Source: an uncultured Akkermansia sp.
GTDB lineage: Bacteria; Verrucomicrobiota; Verrucomicrobiia; Verrucomicrobiales; Akkermansiaceae
Reading direction: 5' to 3'
NCBI GenBank assembly: GCA_947631435.1
Contig: CANRLM010000027.1
Coordinates: 1-34,262, forward strand
Length of the DNA: 34,262 nucleotides
Under the pieces are notes generated by a model. The model ran no database searches, was not told the origin of the DNA, and saw only the letters and a list, made by a program, of their open reading frames with translations. Within the stretch, counting starts at the first letter, position 1. The number at the start of each line of letters is the position of its first letter. A program made the translations under genes and the position numbers. Shown here piece by piece: positions 24,356 to 31,467 of the stretch.

Positions 24356-25450
24356 ATGGAGCCAAAAATCCACACCTACTTCAAAAAACTCGTCGAACTC
24401 AACGGCTCTGACCTCCACCTTTCGGAAGGTCAGCCCCCAAAAATGCGCGTGCATGGCGATATCTCCCCCATTGATGAACACATTCTCACTCACGAGGATA
24501 TGGAGGAACTCATGCGCCCCATCTGCCAGGAAAAACTGTGGAAGAGCTTTGAAACGTGTGGCGATGCCGATTTCGCTTACGAGATGGATGAGAACTCCCG
24601 CTTCCGCTGCAACTACATGAAGCAGCAGCGCGGCTACTGTTGCGTCTTCCGTATCATCCCTACAAAAATCCTCACCCTCGAGCAGCTCAACGTCCCGGAA
24701 CAAATCAAACGCTTCGGTGAAATGCGCTCCGGGCTGGTGCTCGTCACCGGCCCCACCGGCTCCGGTAAATCCACCACCCTGGCCGCCCTCATTGACTACA
24801 TCAATACCAATTTTTCCCGCCATATTATCACCATTGAGGAGCCGATTGAATTCGTGCATCCCTCCAAAAAGAGTCTCATCACTCAGCGTGAAGTTCCCAC
24901 CAACACCCCTTCTTTTGCGGATGGTCTGCGGGCCTCTCTGCGTGAAGATTCGGATATCGTGCTCGTGGGCGAAATGCGCGATCTGGAAACCATTTCCCTG
25001 GCCCTCACAGCCGCCGAAACTGGTCTCCTCGTCTTCGGCACATTGCACACGAACAACGCCCGCAAGACGGTGGATCGTATCATCGACGTCTTCCCCGCAG
25101 AGCAACAAGCTCAGGCCCGCACGATGCTCGCCGGCTCCCTGCGTGGGGTGGTGGCCCAGCTGCTCATGAAGCGTTGTGATAAGCCCGGTCGCGTGGCCGT
25201 GAATGAGATCCTCTTTGCCACTCCCGCCGTTTCCGCCATCATCCGTGAAGGCGCTACGCAGAAACTCTCCGATGTCATCGTTTCCGGTAAAGCTCTGGGC
25301 ATGCAGTTCATGGATGACGCTATCTGGCAGAAGCTCCAGCAGGGTCTTGTCTCCCCTCATGAGGCATACATGAAATCCATCGATAAAGCTCGTTTCAAGA
25401 ATTTCCTCCCGCCGGAAGATGCCGCCATCGCCAATGCGGGTGGCGCCTGA
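24356..25450 (+). CDS. pilT: Type IV pilus retraction ATPase
   Basis: A 364-residue hexameric ATPase that depolymerises pili at the inner membrane. N-terminal domain: VELNGSDLHLSEGQPPKMRV, a PilT hallmark, then GDADFAYEMDENSRFRCNYM. ATPase core: Walker A GPTGSGKSTTLAALIDYINT, Asp box IITIEEPIEFVHPSKKSLIT, Walker B DSDIVLVGEMRDLETISLAL and His box GTLHTNNARKTVDRIID. The family end is seen in GMQFMDDAIWQKLQQGLVS. Length and motifs are canonical. It follows its longer paralogue by 36 nt; no PilB assembly ATPase is in the window. No Shine-Dalgarno precedes the start. Confidence 0.93.
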   Translation: MEPKIHTYFKKLVELNGSDLHLSEGQPPKMRVHGDISPIDEHILTHEDMEELMRPICQEKLWKSFETCGDADFAYEMDENSRFRCNYMKQQRGYCCVFRIIPTKILTLEQLNVPEQIKRFGEMRSGLVLVTGPTGSGKSTTLAALIDYINTNFSRHIITIEEPIEFVHPSKKSLITQREVPTNTPSFADGLRASLREDSDIVLVGEMRDLETISLALTAAETGLLVFGTLHTNNARKTVDRIIDVFPAEQQAQARTMLAGSLRGVVAQLLMKRCDKPGRVAVNEILFATPAVSAIIREGATQKLSDVIVSGKALGMQFMDDAIWQKLQQGLVSPHEAYMKSIDKARFKNFLPPEDAAIANAGGA

Positions 25451-25454
25451 TCCC

Positions 25455-25706
25455 CCACCTCCGCTATCGCTCCGCAGATTAACACGTTAGAACGTGAATC
25501 TGCCAGAGCAAAAGTCAGGGTAAGGAAACTAAGCACAGGCAAAGTCTGACTGGAAAGCTTTGCAGGAAGCTAAGCCGATAGCACGGCATTGCAACCAAAA
25601 AGCCTTCCTACCCCCCCTCCGTCATACCCCCAAGTCCGGCTGCGCTATAGCTCCGCGAAAACGCGCGTAGCACGCTGATTCCCAACTTCGTACTTCCTTT
25701 TGATTT
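25455..25706 (+). repeat. Dispersed intergenic repeat, copy R2
   Basis: This fills the gap between the converging pilT and PBP2 genes. It opens with a GCTCCGC block and a hairpin at 25475-25502 (CAGATT-CACGTT / AACGTG-AATCTG with an AA bulge). AGGAAACTA and AGGAAGCTA units follow, then CCCCTCCGTCATACCC, a second GCTCCGC-AAAAC block and CGCGTAGCACGCTGATTCCC followed by AACTTCGTACTTC. The right ~93 bp aligns with 1608-1700. No ORF and no promoter follow it. Confidence 0.65.
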
Positions 25707-25712
25707 TCCCCT

Positions 25713-28004
25713 TCAATGTCTGCTTCTGCCGTCATCCCAACCGGACTGGCTATGACGGCGGCGAACTTCCTCTTCGCGCTTTTCAGCTTCAATACGGGCG
25801 TTCTCCTCTTCCTCAGCCGCATCTTCGTCGGAAACATCGCTCTGTCCCTCCTGAATGCTGATCTTTTGCGACTCCCTCTTCAGCTCCTCCTCGAGACTTG
25901 GGCGAATCTCATTGAAGAAATTGCGCACAATGGCAGCCGCCATGTGACCTCCGGAAATCCTCTGGTGTGGTCTCCCCTCGTAAAGAGCCGCGTATGCGTA
26001 GCGCGGTTTATCCGCCGGTAAAAATCCGGCAAACCAGGCGAGTCGGCAATCATCCGACGGACGTCCCCACTGCGCTGTCCCTGTCTTGCCGGCATTGGAG
26101 ATCCAACTAAGTGCTGCGCGACGACCAGTTCCACCATCCACCACGGCCCGCATCCCCTTGCGCACCACAGCAAGGGCAGCCGACATATCCGTGAGGTTGC
26201 TCTGCACCGCCGGAGTGAACTGGTATACTACATTCCCTTCGGGATCAAGCACCTGGCGAATGAGATGCAGTTTTGGCAAGTAGGAGCCGTTAGCAATTCC
26301 GGAGATCGCATGGGCCACTTGCAGCGGGGTCGCCAACAGGGCTCCCTGGCCGATCGCCATGTTCGCCGCATCCCCCGCCATAAACCCCCGCCCGTAGTTG
26401 CGGTACATCCACGCATCATCCGGCACATTTCCCGCCTTATCCGCCAGCGGAAGTCCTGTCGTGCTGCCATAGCCGAAGCGTCGTGCAGTCTCGCAGAGGC
26501 GTGCAGCGCCGATGCGAGGTTCGCGCGTGGCCGCCACCTGGTACATGAAAGGATTGTTGGAAAGTACGATGGCTCCCACGCAGTTGAGATTACCGGCGAA
26601 AGAACTATGATTGCGAAACCGGTGATTGCCAATCATAATACTCTGTGGACAGCTGATAACCGTGTGCTCGTTGATCACGCGATAGCGCAACGCCGCCGCC
26701 ACTGTGATGGTTTTGAAGGTCGATGCCGGAGGATACACCCCGGCAAACGCACGTGATACCAGCGGTGTGCTCTTGTCCATCCTCAGCGCGTCGTAGTCCT
26801 TTTGCGATATGGAGGGAATGAAGGCATTCGGATCGTAATTCGGCACGGAAGCAAGCACCAGCACCTCTCCCGTCTGCACATCCACCATCACGAAAGCTCC
26901 GCGCCCCATCGTATTTTCGCGCAGTGTCTTTTCCGCCGCGTTCTGCCACTTCATGTTCAATGTGGTGACCAGAGTGTGCCCGGGGGAGGGATGTACCTGC
27001 AGCTCATCAAGCATTTTGTTGCCTTGCTCATCAAACATCAATCGCCAGAGACCGGGACGCCCACTAAGTTGCTGATTAAAGATTTTTTCCAGACCAAAGC
27101 GTCCTTCCCGTCGCTCAAAGATGGGGTCATTGTGGTTAATGGGCCCAGTGGGCAGTTTGGCGGGAGATCCCGTATAGCCCAAGATGTGACAGGCGCTCTC
27201 CTTCGCGGGATACACCCGCAGGTACAAACTCATAAGCCTCCCGTACTCTATCTTCTCCACTTTCTTACGAAGCTTCTCCGGGAGATCTTTCTCCCTCACG
27301 GGCGGCCCGATCGGTAGTGCCAGCCAGCGGCGATCCTTGTAATGGCTCAGCAGTTGTTCATCCGTCTTCTCGCTCACCTTGAACCCCGCCTCCTCAAACT
27401 TTTTCATCACCTCCCGCCCCACACGCACTATCTCTCTTTCCCCCGCATTGACGAGCGTGCGGTAGTCGATAGTCGGCTGCCACGCCACCTCCGAGCGCGC
27501 GTAGACGTTCCCCTCTCTGTCCGTAATCATCCCACGCGGCGCCGGGATGGTCAGCGACATCGTGCGCGCATTCTTGCGAGTCACCGCGTACGCCACGCGT
27601 GAGGGATCCTTTTCGCCCTCACCGTTGTTCGTTTGCTGTGTGGTCTGTATCGCCGCAGCTCCCTGCCCTGCTCCCGGCGGGGTTACCGTTTCCGCCTGCG
27701 TCCCGGGCTCAGGTGCCACGCGCGTCGGCGATTGACCGTCCTCCCAGTCCGGCGTGGTGGCGTCCTGCTGCACGCCCTCCTGCTGAGCAGGCACGCGGTC
27801 CTCTCCTCCCAGTTTCACAGTTTCCACAACTCCCTCCTCCTCATCTGCCGGCACCGCGCCCATGTCATCAGGCAAGTTCAAATTCGCCGCCGGCGGACGT
27901 GGCGTAGCAGAACTCGTCTCCTGCGCATCACAAAGCATCAGACTCACCGGCGCCACACCTGCCTGAAGCAGGAAAAAGCAAAAACTGACTACCTGCGCCT
28001 GCAT
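25713..28004 (-). CDS. mrdA: Penicillin-binding protein 2 (class B transpeptidase)
   Basis: A 763-residue transpeptidase for cell-wall elongation. The N-terminal hydrophobic stretch (VVSFCFFLLQAGVAPVSLML) is a signal or anchor. Residues 28-140 are an acidic, Pro/Gln/Thr-rich linker unusual for the family. The dimerisation domain starts near IPAPRGMITDREGNVYARSE. The catalytic domain has STFK (Ser428, Lys431), SNN (Ser482) and KTGT (640-643). The C-terminal ~60 residues are a highly charged Glu/Lys/Arg tail. PBP2 is preferred over PBP3 from the RGMITDREG ... ILGYTGSP and GYGSTTGLPL pattern. It follows fabD by 60 nt on the same strand. No rodA is in the window. The start could be later given the weak signal-peptide context. 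Confidence 0.9.
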   Translation of the reverse strand: MQAQVVSFCFFLLQAGVAPVSLMLCDAQETSSATPRPPAANLNLPDDMGAVPADEEEGVVETVKLGGEDRVPAQQEGVQQDATTPDWEDGQSPTRVAPEPGTQAETVTPPGAGQGAAAIQTTQQTNNGEGEKDPSRVAYAVTRKNARTMSLTIPAPRGMITDREGNVYARSEVAWQPTIDYRTLVNAGEREIVRVGREVMKKFEEAGFKVSEKTDEQLLSHYKDRRWLALPIGPPVREKDLPEKLRKKVEKIEYGRLMSLYLRVYPAKESACHILGYTGSPAKLPTGPINHNDPIFERREGRFGLEKIFNQQLSGRPGLWRLMFDEQGNKMLDELQVHPSPGHTLVTTLNMKWQNAAEKTLRENTMGRGAFVMVDVQTGEVLVLASVPNYDPNAFIPSISQKDYDALRMDKSTPLVSRAFAGVYPPASTFKTITVAAALRYRVINEHTVISCPQSIMIGNHRFRNHSSFAGNLNCVGAIVLSNNPFMYQVAATREPRIGAARLCETARRFGYGSTTGLPLADKAGNVPDDAWMYRNYGRGFMAGDAANMAIGQGALLATPLQVAHAISGIANGSYLPKLHLIRQVLDPEGNVVYQFTPAVQSNLTDMSAALAVVRKGMRAVVDGGTGRRAALSWISNAGKTGTAQWGRPSDDCRLAWFAGFLPADKPRYAYAALYEGRPHQRISGGHMAAAIVRNFFNEIRPSLEEELKRESQKISIQEGQSDVSDEDAAEEEENARIEAEKREEEVRRRHSQSGWDDGRSRH

Positions 28005-28064
28005 GGTGATAAAACGGAAAAGAAATCTGTAAACCTTTCGCGGCGCGCGAGACCGGATAAGAAC

Positions 28065-28991
28065 TCACAGGCAACCCAGCTCTTCTACGGCCTGCTCCAG
28101 AGATGCCGCGTCCTCAATGGAGATTACGCGCGCTTCCTTGCAGATGCGCGCCATCATGCCGGCAAGCGTTCTCCCCGGCCCCATCTCAATGAAAAGTCTC
28201 TCTCCGCGGTCAGTAAGCTCCTTCATGCAAGTAGCCCAGCGCACCGAACCGCATACCTGGGAGGCCAACACCTCACGGATGTCCTGCACGCTCTGCACCG
28301 CCCGCGCTGCAAAATTGCTGTACACCGGCACGTCCGGCATCTTCATCGGCGTCGCAGCAAGCTCCGGTATGAGCTTCTCCTTCGCGCTCTGCATCAACCG
28401 ACTGTGATACGCCCCTGCCACGTTGAGTTTCTTAGCAAGTTTGAAACCCGCCCCCTTTGCGCGCGCCACCGCCCGGTCTACCCCTTCCACCACGCCGGAA
28501 ACGACCACCTGCCCCGGGCAGTTATAATTCGCCACATCCACCCCGCAGGTCTCTGCGAGCTCCCTCGCCGCCTCATCACTGCCGCCGATAAGGGCTGCCA
28601 TCGCCCCCGGCTCCGCGGCGCAGGCTTCCTCCATAAACGCCCCGCGTTTCTGCACGAGTTTCAGTCCATCCTCCAGAGTCATCGTCCCCACCGCCGCATG
28701 CGCTGTAAATTCCCCCAGGCTCAATCCGGCCGCTGCCACCGGTTCTATCTGCAACCTCTCGCGCAGCAGTCGCTCAATCACTAAACCGTGCAAAAACAGC
28801 GCGGGCTGGCAATAGCAGGTACGCGTCAGCTGCTCATCCGGTCCGTTGAACATGATCTGCGTTAGCGAGAAGCCAAGCGCCTCATCCGCTGCCTGCATCA
28901 TCTCACGCGCCGTCCCGGATACTTCCATGAGGTCTTTCCCCATTCCCACCTTCTGCGCTCCCTGGCCCGGGAATATCAATACTGCCTTCAT
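28065..28991 (-). CDS. fabD: Malonyl-CoA:ACP transacylase
   Basis: Loads malonate onto acyl carrier protein for fatty acid synthesis. The 308-residue protein starts LIFPGQGAQKVGMGKDL, has the nucleophile Ser91 in GLSLGEFTAHA, Arg116 in VQKRGAFMEEA, and the active-site His196 in GAYHSRLM, with ANYNCPGQVVVSG between. Most FabD have GHSLGE; here the residue before the Ser is Leu, a small deviation in the oxyanion region. It lies 15 nt after ilvH and upstream of PBP2, an odd mixed operon. No fabH, fabG or acpP is adjacent. No Shine-Dalgarno. Confidence 0.94.
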   Translation of the reverse strand: MKAVLIFPGQGAQKVGMGKDLMEVSGTAREMMQAADEALGFSLTQIMFNGPDEQLTRTCYCQPALFLHGLVIERLLRERLQIEPVAAAGLSLGEFTAHAAVGTMTLEDGLKLVQKRGAFMEEACAAEPGAMAALIGGSDEAARELAETCGVDVANYNCPGQVVVSGVVEGVDRAVARAKGAGFKLAKKLNVAGAYHSRLMQSAKEKLIPELAATPMKMPDVPVYSNFAARAVQSVQDIREVLASQVCGSVRWATCMKELTDRGERLFIEMGPGRTLAGMMARICKEARVISIEDAASLEQAVEELGCL

Positions 28992-29006
28992 GAGTCAAAT
29001 CTTAGT

Positions 29007-29510
29007 TTAATCTTTCGGTTTCACCACCGCGATCTTGCCGGATCTCTGCATCATCTGCACGTCGTAATCCTGCATCAAATTCAAAAACCTCTTCAGCCGG
29101 AATTCCCCGCCGGATATCTCGATCGTCATCGCATCGCGCGTCGCATCCAATACCTTCGCCCCAAAAATATTGCACAGATCCAGTATCTCCTGTCTCTTCG
29201 TGCCGAACATCACTCGCATCAGCACAATCTCGCGATAAATCGTCGCCTGCTCGCGAAAATCAATCACCTCCACCACGTTCACCAGCTTAGAAAGCTGCTT
29301 GATGACCTGGTCCAGCTTTTCGCCGTGCTCATTCACATCAATGCTCATGCGTGAGAACCGTGAATTCTCGCACGGTGCCACATTTAGCGAATGAATGTTG
29401 TACCCTCGCCCGGAAAACAAACCCGCCACCCGCGATAGCACGCCAAATTTATTCTCCACCAGCACCGATATCGTATGTGTATGTCCCGTCTCCTGATTCT
29501 CTCGATCCAT
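29007..29510 (-). CDS. ilvH: Acetolactate synthase small (regulatory) subunit
   Basis: Regulatory partner of the IlvB-type catalytic subunit in valine, leucine and isoleucine synthesis; binds valine for feedback control. The 167-residue length is typical. The ACT domain is evident: HTISVLVENKFGVLSRVAGL followed by FSGRGYNIHSLNV, with a second regulatory half from LMRVMFGTKRQEILDLCNIF. The catalytic subunit gene is not next to it, unlike the common ilvBH arrangement. Its promoter is excellent and leaves 9 nt before the ATG, so the mRNA is predicted to be almost leaderless, leaving no room for a classical leader-peptide attenuator. Confidence 0.95.
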   Translation of the reverse strand: MDRENQETGHTHTISVLVENKFGVLSRVAGLFSGRGYNIHSLNVAPCENSRFSRMSIDVNEHGEKLDQVIKQLSKLVNVVEVIDFREQATIYREIVLMRVMFGTKRQEILDLCNIFGAKVLDATRDAMTIEISGGEFRLKRFLNLMQDYDVQMMQRSGKIAVVKPKD

Positions 29511-29519
29511 AACGCCGTT

Positions 29520-29548
29520 ACTCTACCATATTCCTCCCCCTTTTGCAA
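29520..29548 (-). promoter_or_regulatory. Promoter of ilvH-fabD-PBP2
   Basis: The minus strand reads TTGCAA (plus 29543-29548), a 17-bp spacer and TAGAGT (29520-29525), then 9 nt to the ilvH ATG at 29510. The rest of the gap up to metK (29549-29749) shows nothing I recognise apart from AAATGCGTTTTCCC at 29653, weakly like the dispersed repeat end. Confidence 0.7.
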
Positions 29549-29749
29549 CGACAATTCACCGACTCGCCAGTCTCAACAAAATTCCCCCATATGCTTTCAG
29601 CTCTCCAACAACACACGCAAATTGAAAACTCCATTCACAGAAAACGTCTTCCAAATGCGTTTTCCCTGTCAACGCTCCCGGAAACATTTTGCCTGAAAAG
29701 GGTATCAATCCGCCGTCTCTCTCTCGTCCGCATGCCCTTACCCCAGCCC

Positions 29750-30928
29750 TCAACCTCGCAATGCTTCCAGGCGCACGGGGTCCAGCCGCTCCCAGGGAAG
29801 ATCCGGCTTTGTGAAGTGCCCGTAGTTGGTCGAACGCCGGAAAATCGGTCGCCTCAGCCCCAGTGCGCTCTCCATATCCGCCGGTTTGAAAGAGAAGATT
29901 TCGCGCACGCGTCGGATGATTTCCTGCTCGCTCATGGTCGTTGCAGTACCAAAGGTGTCGATATCAATCATCACAGAGAGGGGATCCGCCTTGCCGATAG
30001 CGTAGGCTACCTGCAACTCACAGCGATCCGCAAGCCCGGCGGCTACGATGTGCTTGGCCACCCAGCGGCACATGTAAGCCCCGGAGCGATCCACCTTGCT
30101 GCAATCCTTCCCGGAAAAAGCTCCGCCGCCGTGGCGTCCCATGCCGCCATAAGTATCCACGATGATCTTGCGCCCGGTCAGCCCGGAATCCCCGTGCGGT
30201 CCTCCCACAACAAAACGCCCGGTTGGATTAATGAAGAATTCAGTATCGGTGCGCAAAAGCTCGGACGGAAGCACGCGCTGCGCCAACTCCCTGCAATACC
30301 GGCGAATCTCATGCAGCGAAACCTCCGGCGCGTGCTGAGTACTGAGCACCACGTTGATGATACGCGCCGGGCGTCCATCCGCCCCATATTCTACCGCCAC
30401 CTGGCTCTTGCTGTCCGGTCGCAACCAGTCGACCTCCCCGGCGTGGCGGGCTCGTGCGAGTTCCTGCATGATACGGTGGGCAAACATCACCGGTGCGGGC
30501 ATCATCTCGGGGGTCTCATTCGTAGCAAAACCAAACATGATCCCCTGGTCGCCCGCTCCCTGCTCCGCTCCATCCTTCCCCTCCGCTTCGCAAGGATCCA
30601 CCCCTCGCGCAATGTCCGGACTTTGAGCCGTGAGAAAATTGAGGATCTTGACGCTTTCCGCGTTGAAAACAGGGTCATCTTTCTCACTTCGGTAGCCAAT
30701 CTCTCGGATTGTACCGCGCACAAGTTGCTCAAAATCCAATTGTGCCGTCGTGGTGATCTCCCCGGCTAGCACGACGTGCTCATCCTTCACCAGCGTCTCG
30801 CATGCCACCCGGGAGGCGGCATCCTGCTCCAAACAGGCATCCAACACGGTGTCTGATATGAGATCTGCCACTTTGTCGGGATGCCCCTCGCCTACGGATT
30901 CGGAAGAAAATATGTGCGGTGATTTCAT
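29750..30928 (-). CDS. metK: S-adenosylmethionine synthetase
   Basis: Makes SAM from methionine and ATP. The 392-residue length fits. Seen motifs: [20 protein letters not shown] at the N-terminus with the ATP-binding His, [20 protein letters not shown], and the P-loop-like [20 protein letters not shown]. The start at ATG 30928 gives the conserved N-terminus; the longer in-frame reading begins inside the promoter -35 and is rejected. Unlike other first genes here, metK has a roughly 70-nt leader able to form a closed stem, so cis-regulation by SAM or a related signal is a fair hypothesis. Confidence 0.96.
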   Translation of the reverse strand: MKSPHIFSSESVGEGHPDKVADLISDTVLDACLEQDAASRVACETLVKDEHVVLAGEITTTAQLDFEQLVRGTIREIGYRSEKDDPVFNAESVKILNFLTAQSPDIARGVDPCEAEGKDGAEQGAGDQGIMFGFATNETPEMMPAPVMFAHRIMQELARARHAGEVDWLRPDSKSQVAVEYGADGRPARIINVVLSTQHAPEVSLHEIRRYCRELAQRVLPSELLRTDTEFFINPTGRFVVGGPHGDSGLTGRKIIVDTYGGMGRHGGGAFSGKDCSKVDRSGAYMCRWVAKHIVAAGLADRCELQVAYAIGKADPLSVMIDIDTFGTATTMSEQEIIRRVREIFSFKPADMESALGLRRPIFRRSTNYGHFTKPDLPWERLDPVRLEALRG

Positions 30929-31000
30929 AAGCCGGAAGTTGCATGCGCCGTCGCGAAATCCAAAACCCGTTTTTCCCCGGTTTGCTCGCTCTACGACGGC
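30929..31000 (-). promoter_or_regulatory. Structured metK 5' leader, candidate cis-regulatory RNA
   Basis: In the transcript, CGCCGUCG (plus 30993-31000 region) pairs perfectly with CGACGGCG (about plus 30946-30953), closing a loop that contains AAACC ... GGUUU as an inner hairpin. UUCC just before the start could pair with GGAA in the apical loop (pseudoknot, speculative). It does not match a SAM riboswitch consensus I know. Confidence 0.4.
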
Positions 31001-31004
31001 GGAG

Positions 31005-31033
31005 AATTTACCATCTCCCAACAAGCAAGTCAA
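31005..31033 (-). promoter_or_regulatory. Promoter of metK
   Basis: The minus strand reads TTGACT (plus 31028-31033), a 17-bp spacer and TAAATT (31005-31010). Initiation near 30998 would give a leader of about 70 nt. Confidence 0.65.
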
Positions 31034-31119
31034 GCAAACGGACAGGGCAAACGCACCAGAAAATCGGATTCATTTTCGAAAAGGAGACAAGTGGTTCGTT
31101 TATGCTCTAATTTGTTGCC

Positions 31120-31385
31120 AAACAATATATCATCCAGTACATCCGTATCCCACGTTGCCATCAGTCCCCGCCTCCGGAGTAGCACTTTCAGTCCCTCATG
31201 ACGTGCCTTGTACTGTTTGATCAGTACAAGCGCGAATCTCAAAACTCCCGAAAAATTCTCTGCTCTCTTCCCCTTCCTCTTGCCTCCCTGCTCCTCGTTG
31301 AACACCACGTCCCGTCCAACACCCAATGCAGACTGTTTTCTATCCCCCGGTGGCTCCTTATGCTTATAACTGCGTGTTGGAATCG
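31120..31385 (-). pseudogene. Remnant of an ISAs1-family transposase, frameshifted
   Basis: On the minus strand one frame reads SIRSHRGIENSLHWVLDG (about 31370-31311) and the next frame continues DVVFNEEQGGKRKGKRAENF, LRFALVLIKQ and GLMATWDTDVLDDILFG to about 31120. Together they match the C-terminal end of ISAs1-type DDE transposases (R-x-HWGIEN-x-LHWVLDV-x-F-x-ED ... RKGN-x-AEN-x-x-x-LR-x-IALNLLK). A frameshift lies near 31311, and the N-terminal two thirds is absent. It lies between the amidase and metK. I see no inverted repeats or intact copy. The remaining gap parts (31034-31119, 31386-31467) show nothing else. Confidence 0.8.
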
Positions 31386-31467
31386 CTTTTTCCCGGGACG
31401 GATTTGCATTTGTCCCCCACACGTCTCCCGATACAATTCTTCCATCCCCATTTCTTTCAAACTCCCC

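Noticed and set aside
22682..25360. Long minus-strand frames opposite folD and the PilT-family genes
   Set aside because: The sense strand encodes intact Walker and FolD motifs; the antisense frames have no start context or family features.
28005..28064. Leaderless promoter for PBP2 (TTTACA ... TATCAC before the ATG)
   Set aside because: The -10-like box ends 1 nt before the ATG, so the start would precede transcription; more likely it is read from the ilvH promoter.
27633..28784. 383-codon plus-strand frame opposite fabD and PBP2
   Set aside because: It spans two real minus-strand genes and their junction, with His/Arg-rich composition typical of antisense reading.
30929..31000. Assignment of the metK leader to a named SAM riboswitch class
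   Set aside because: The core motifs of the classes I know are not visible; kept only as a candidate structured leader.
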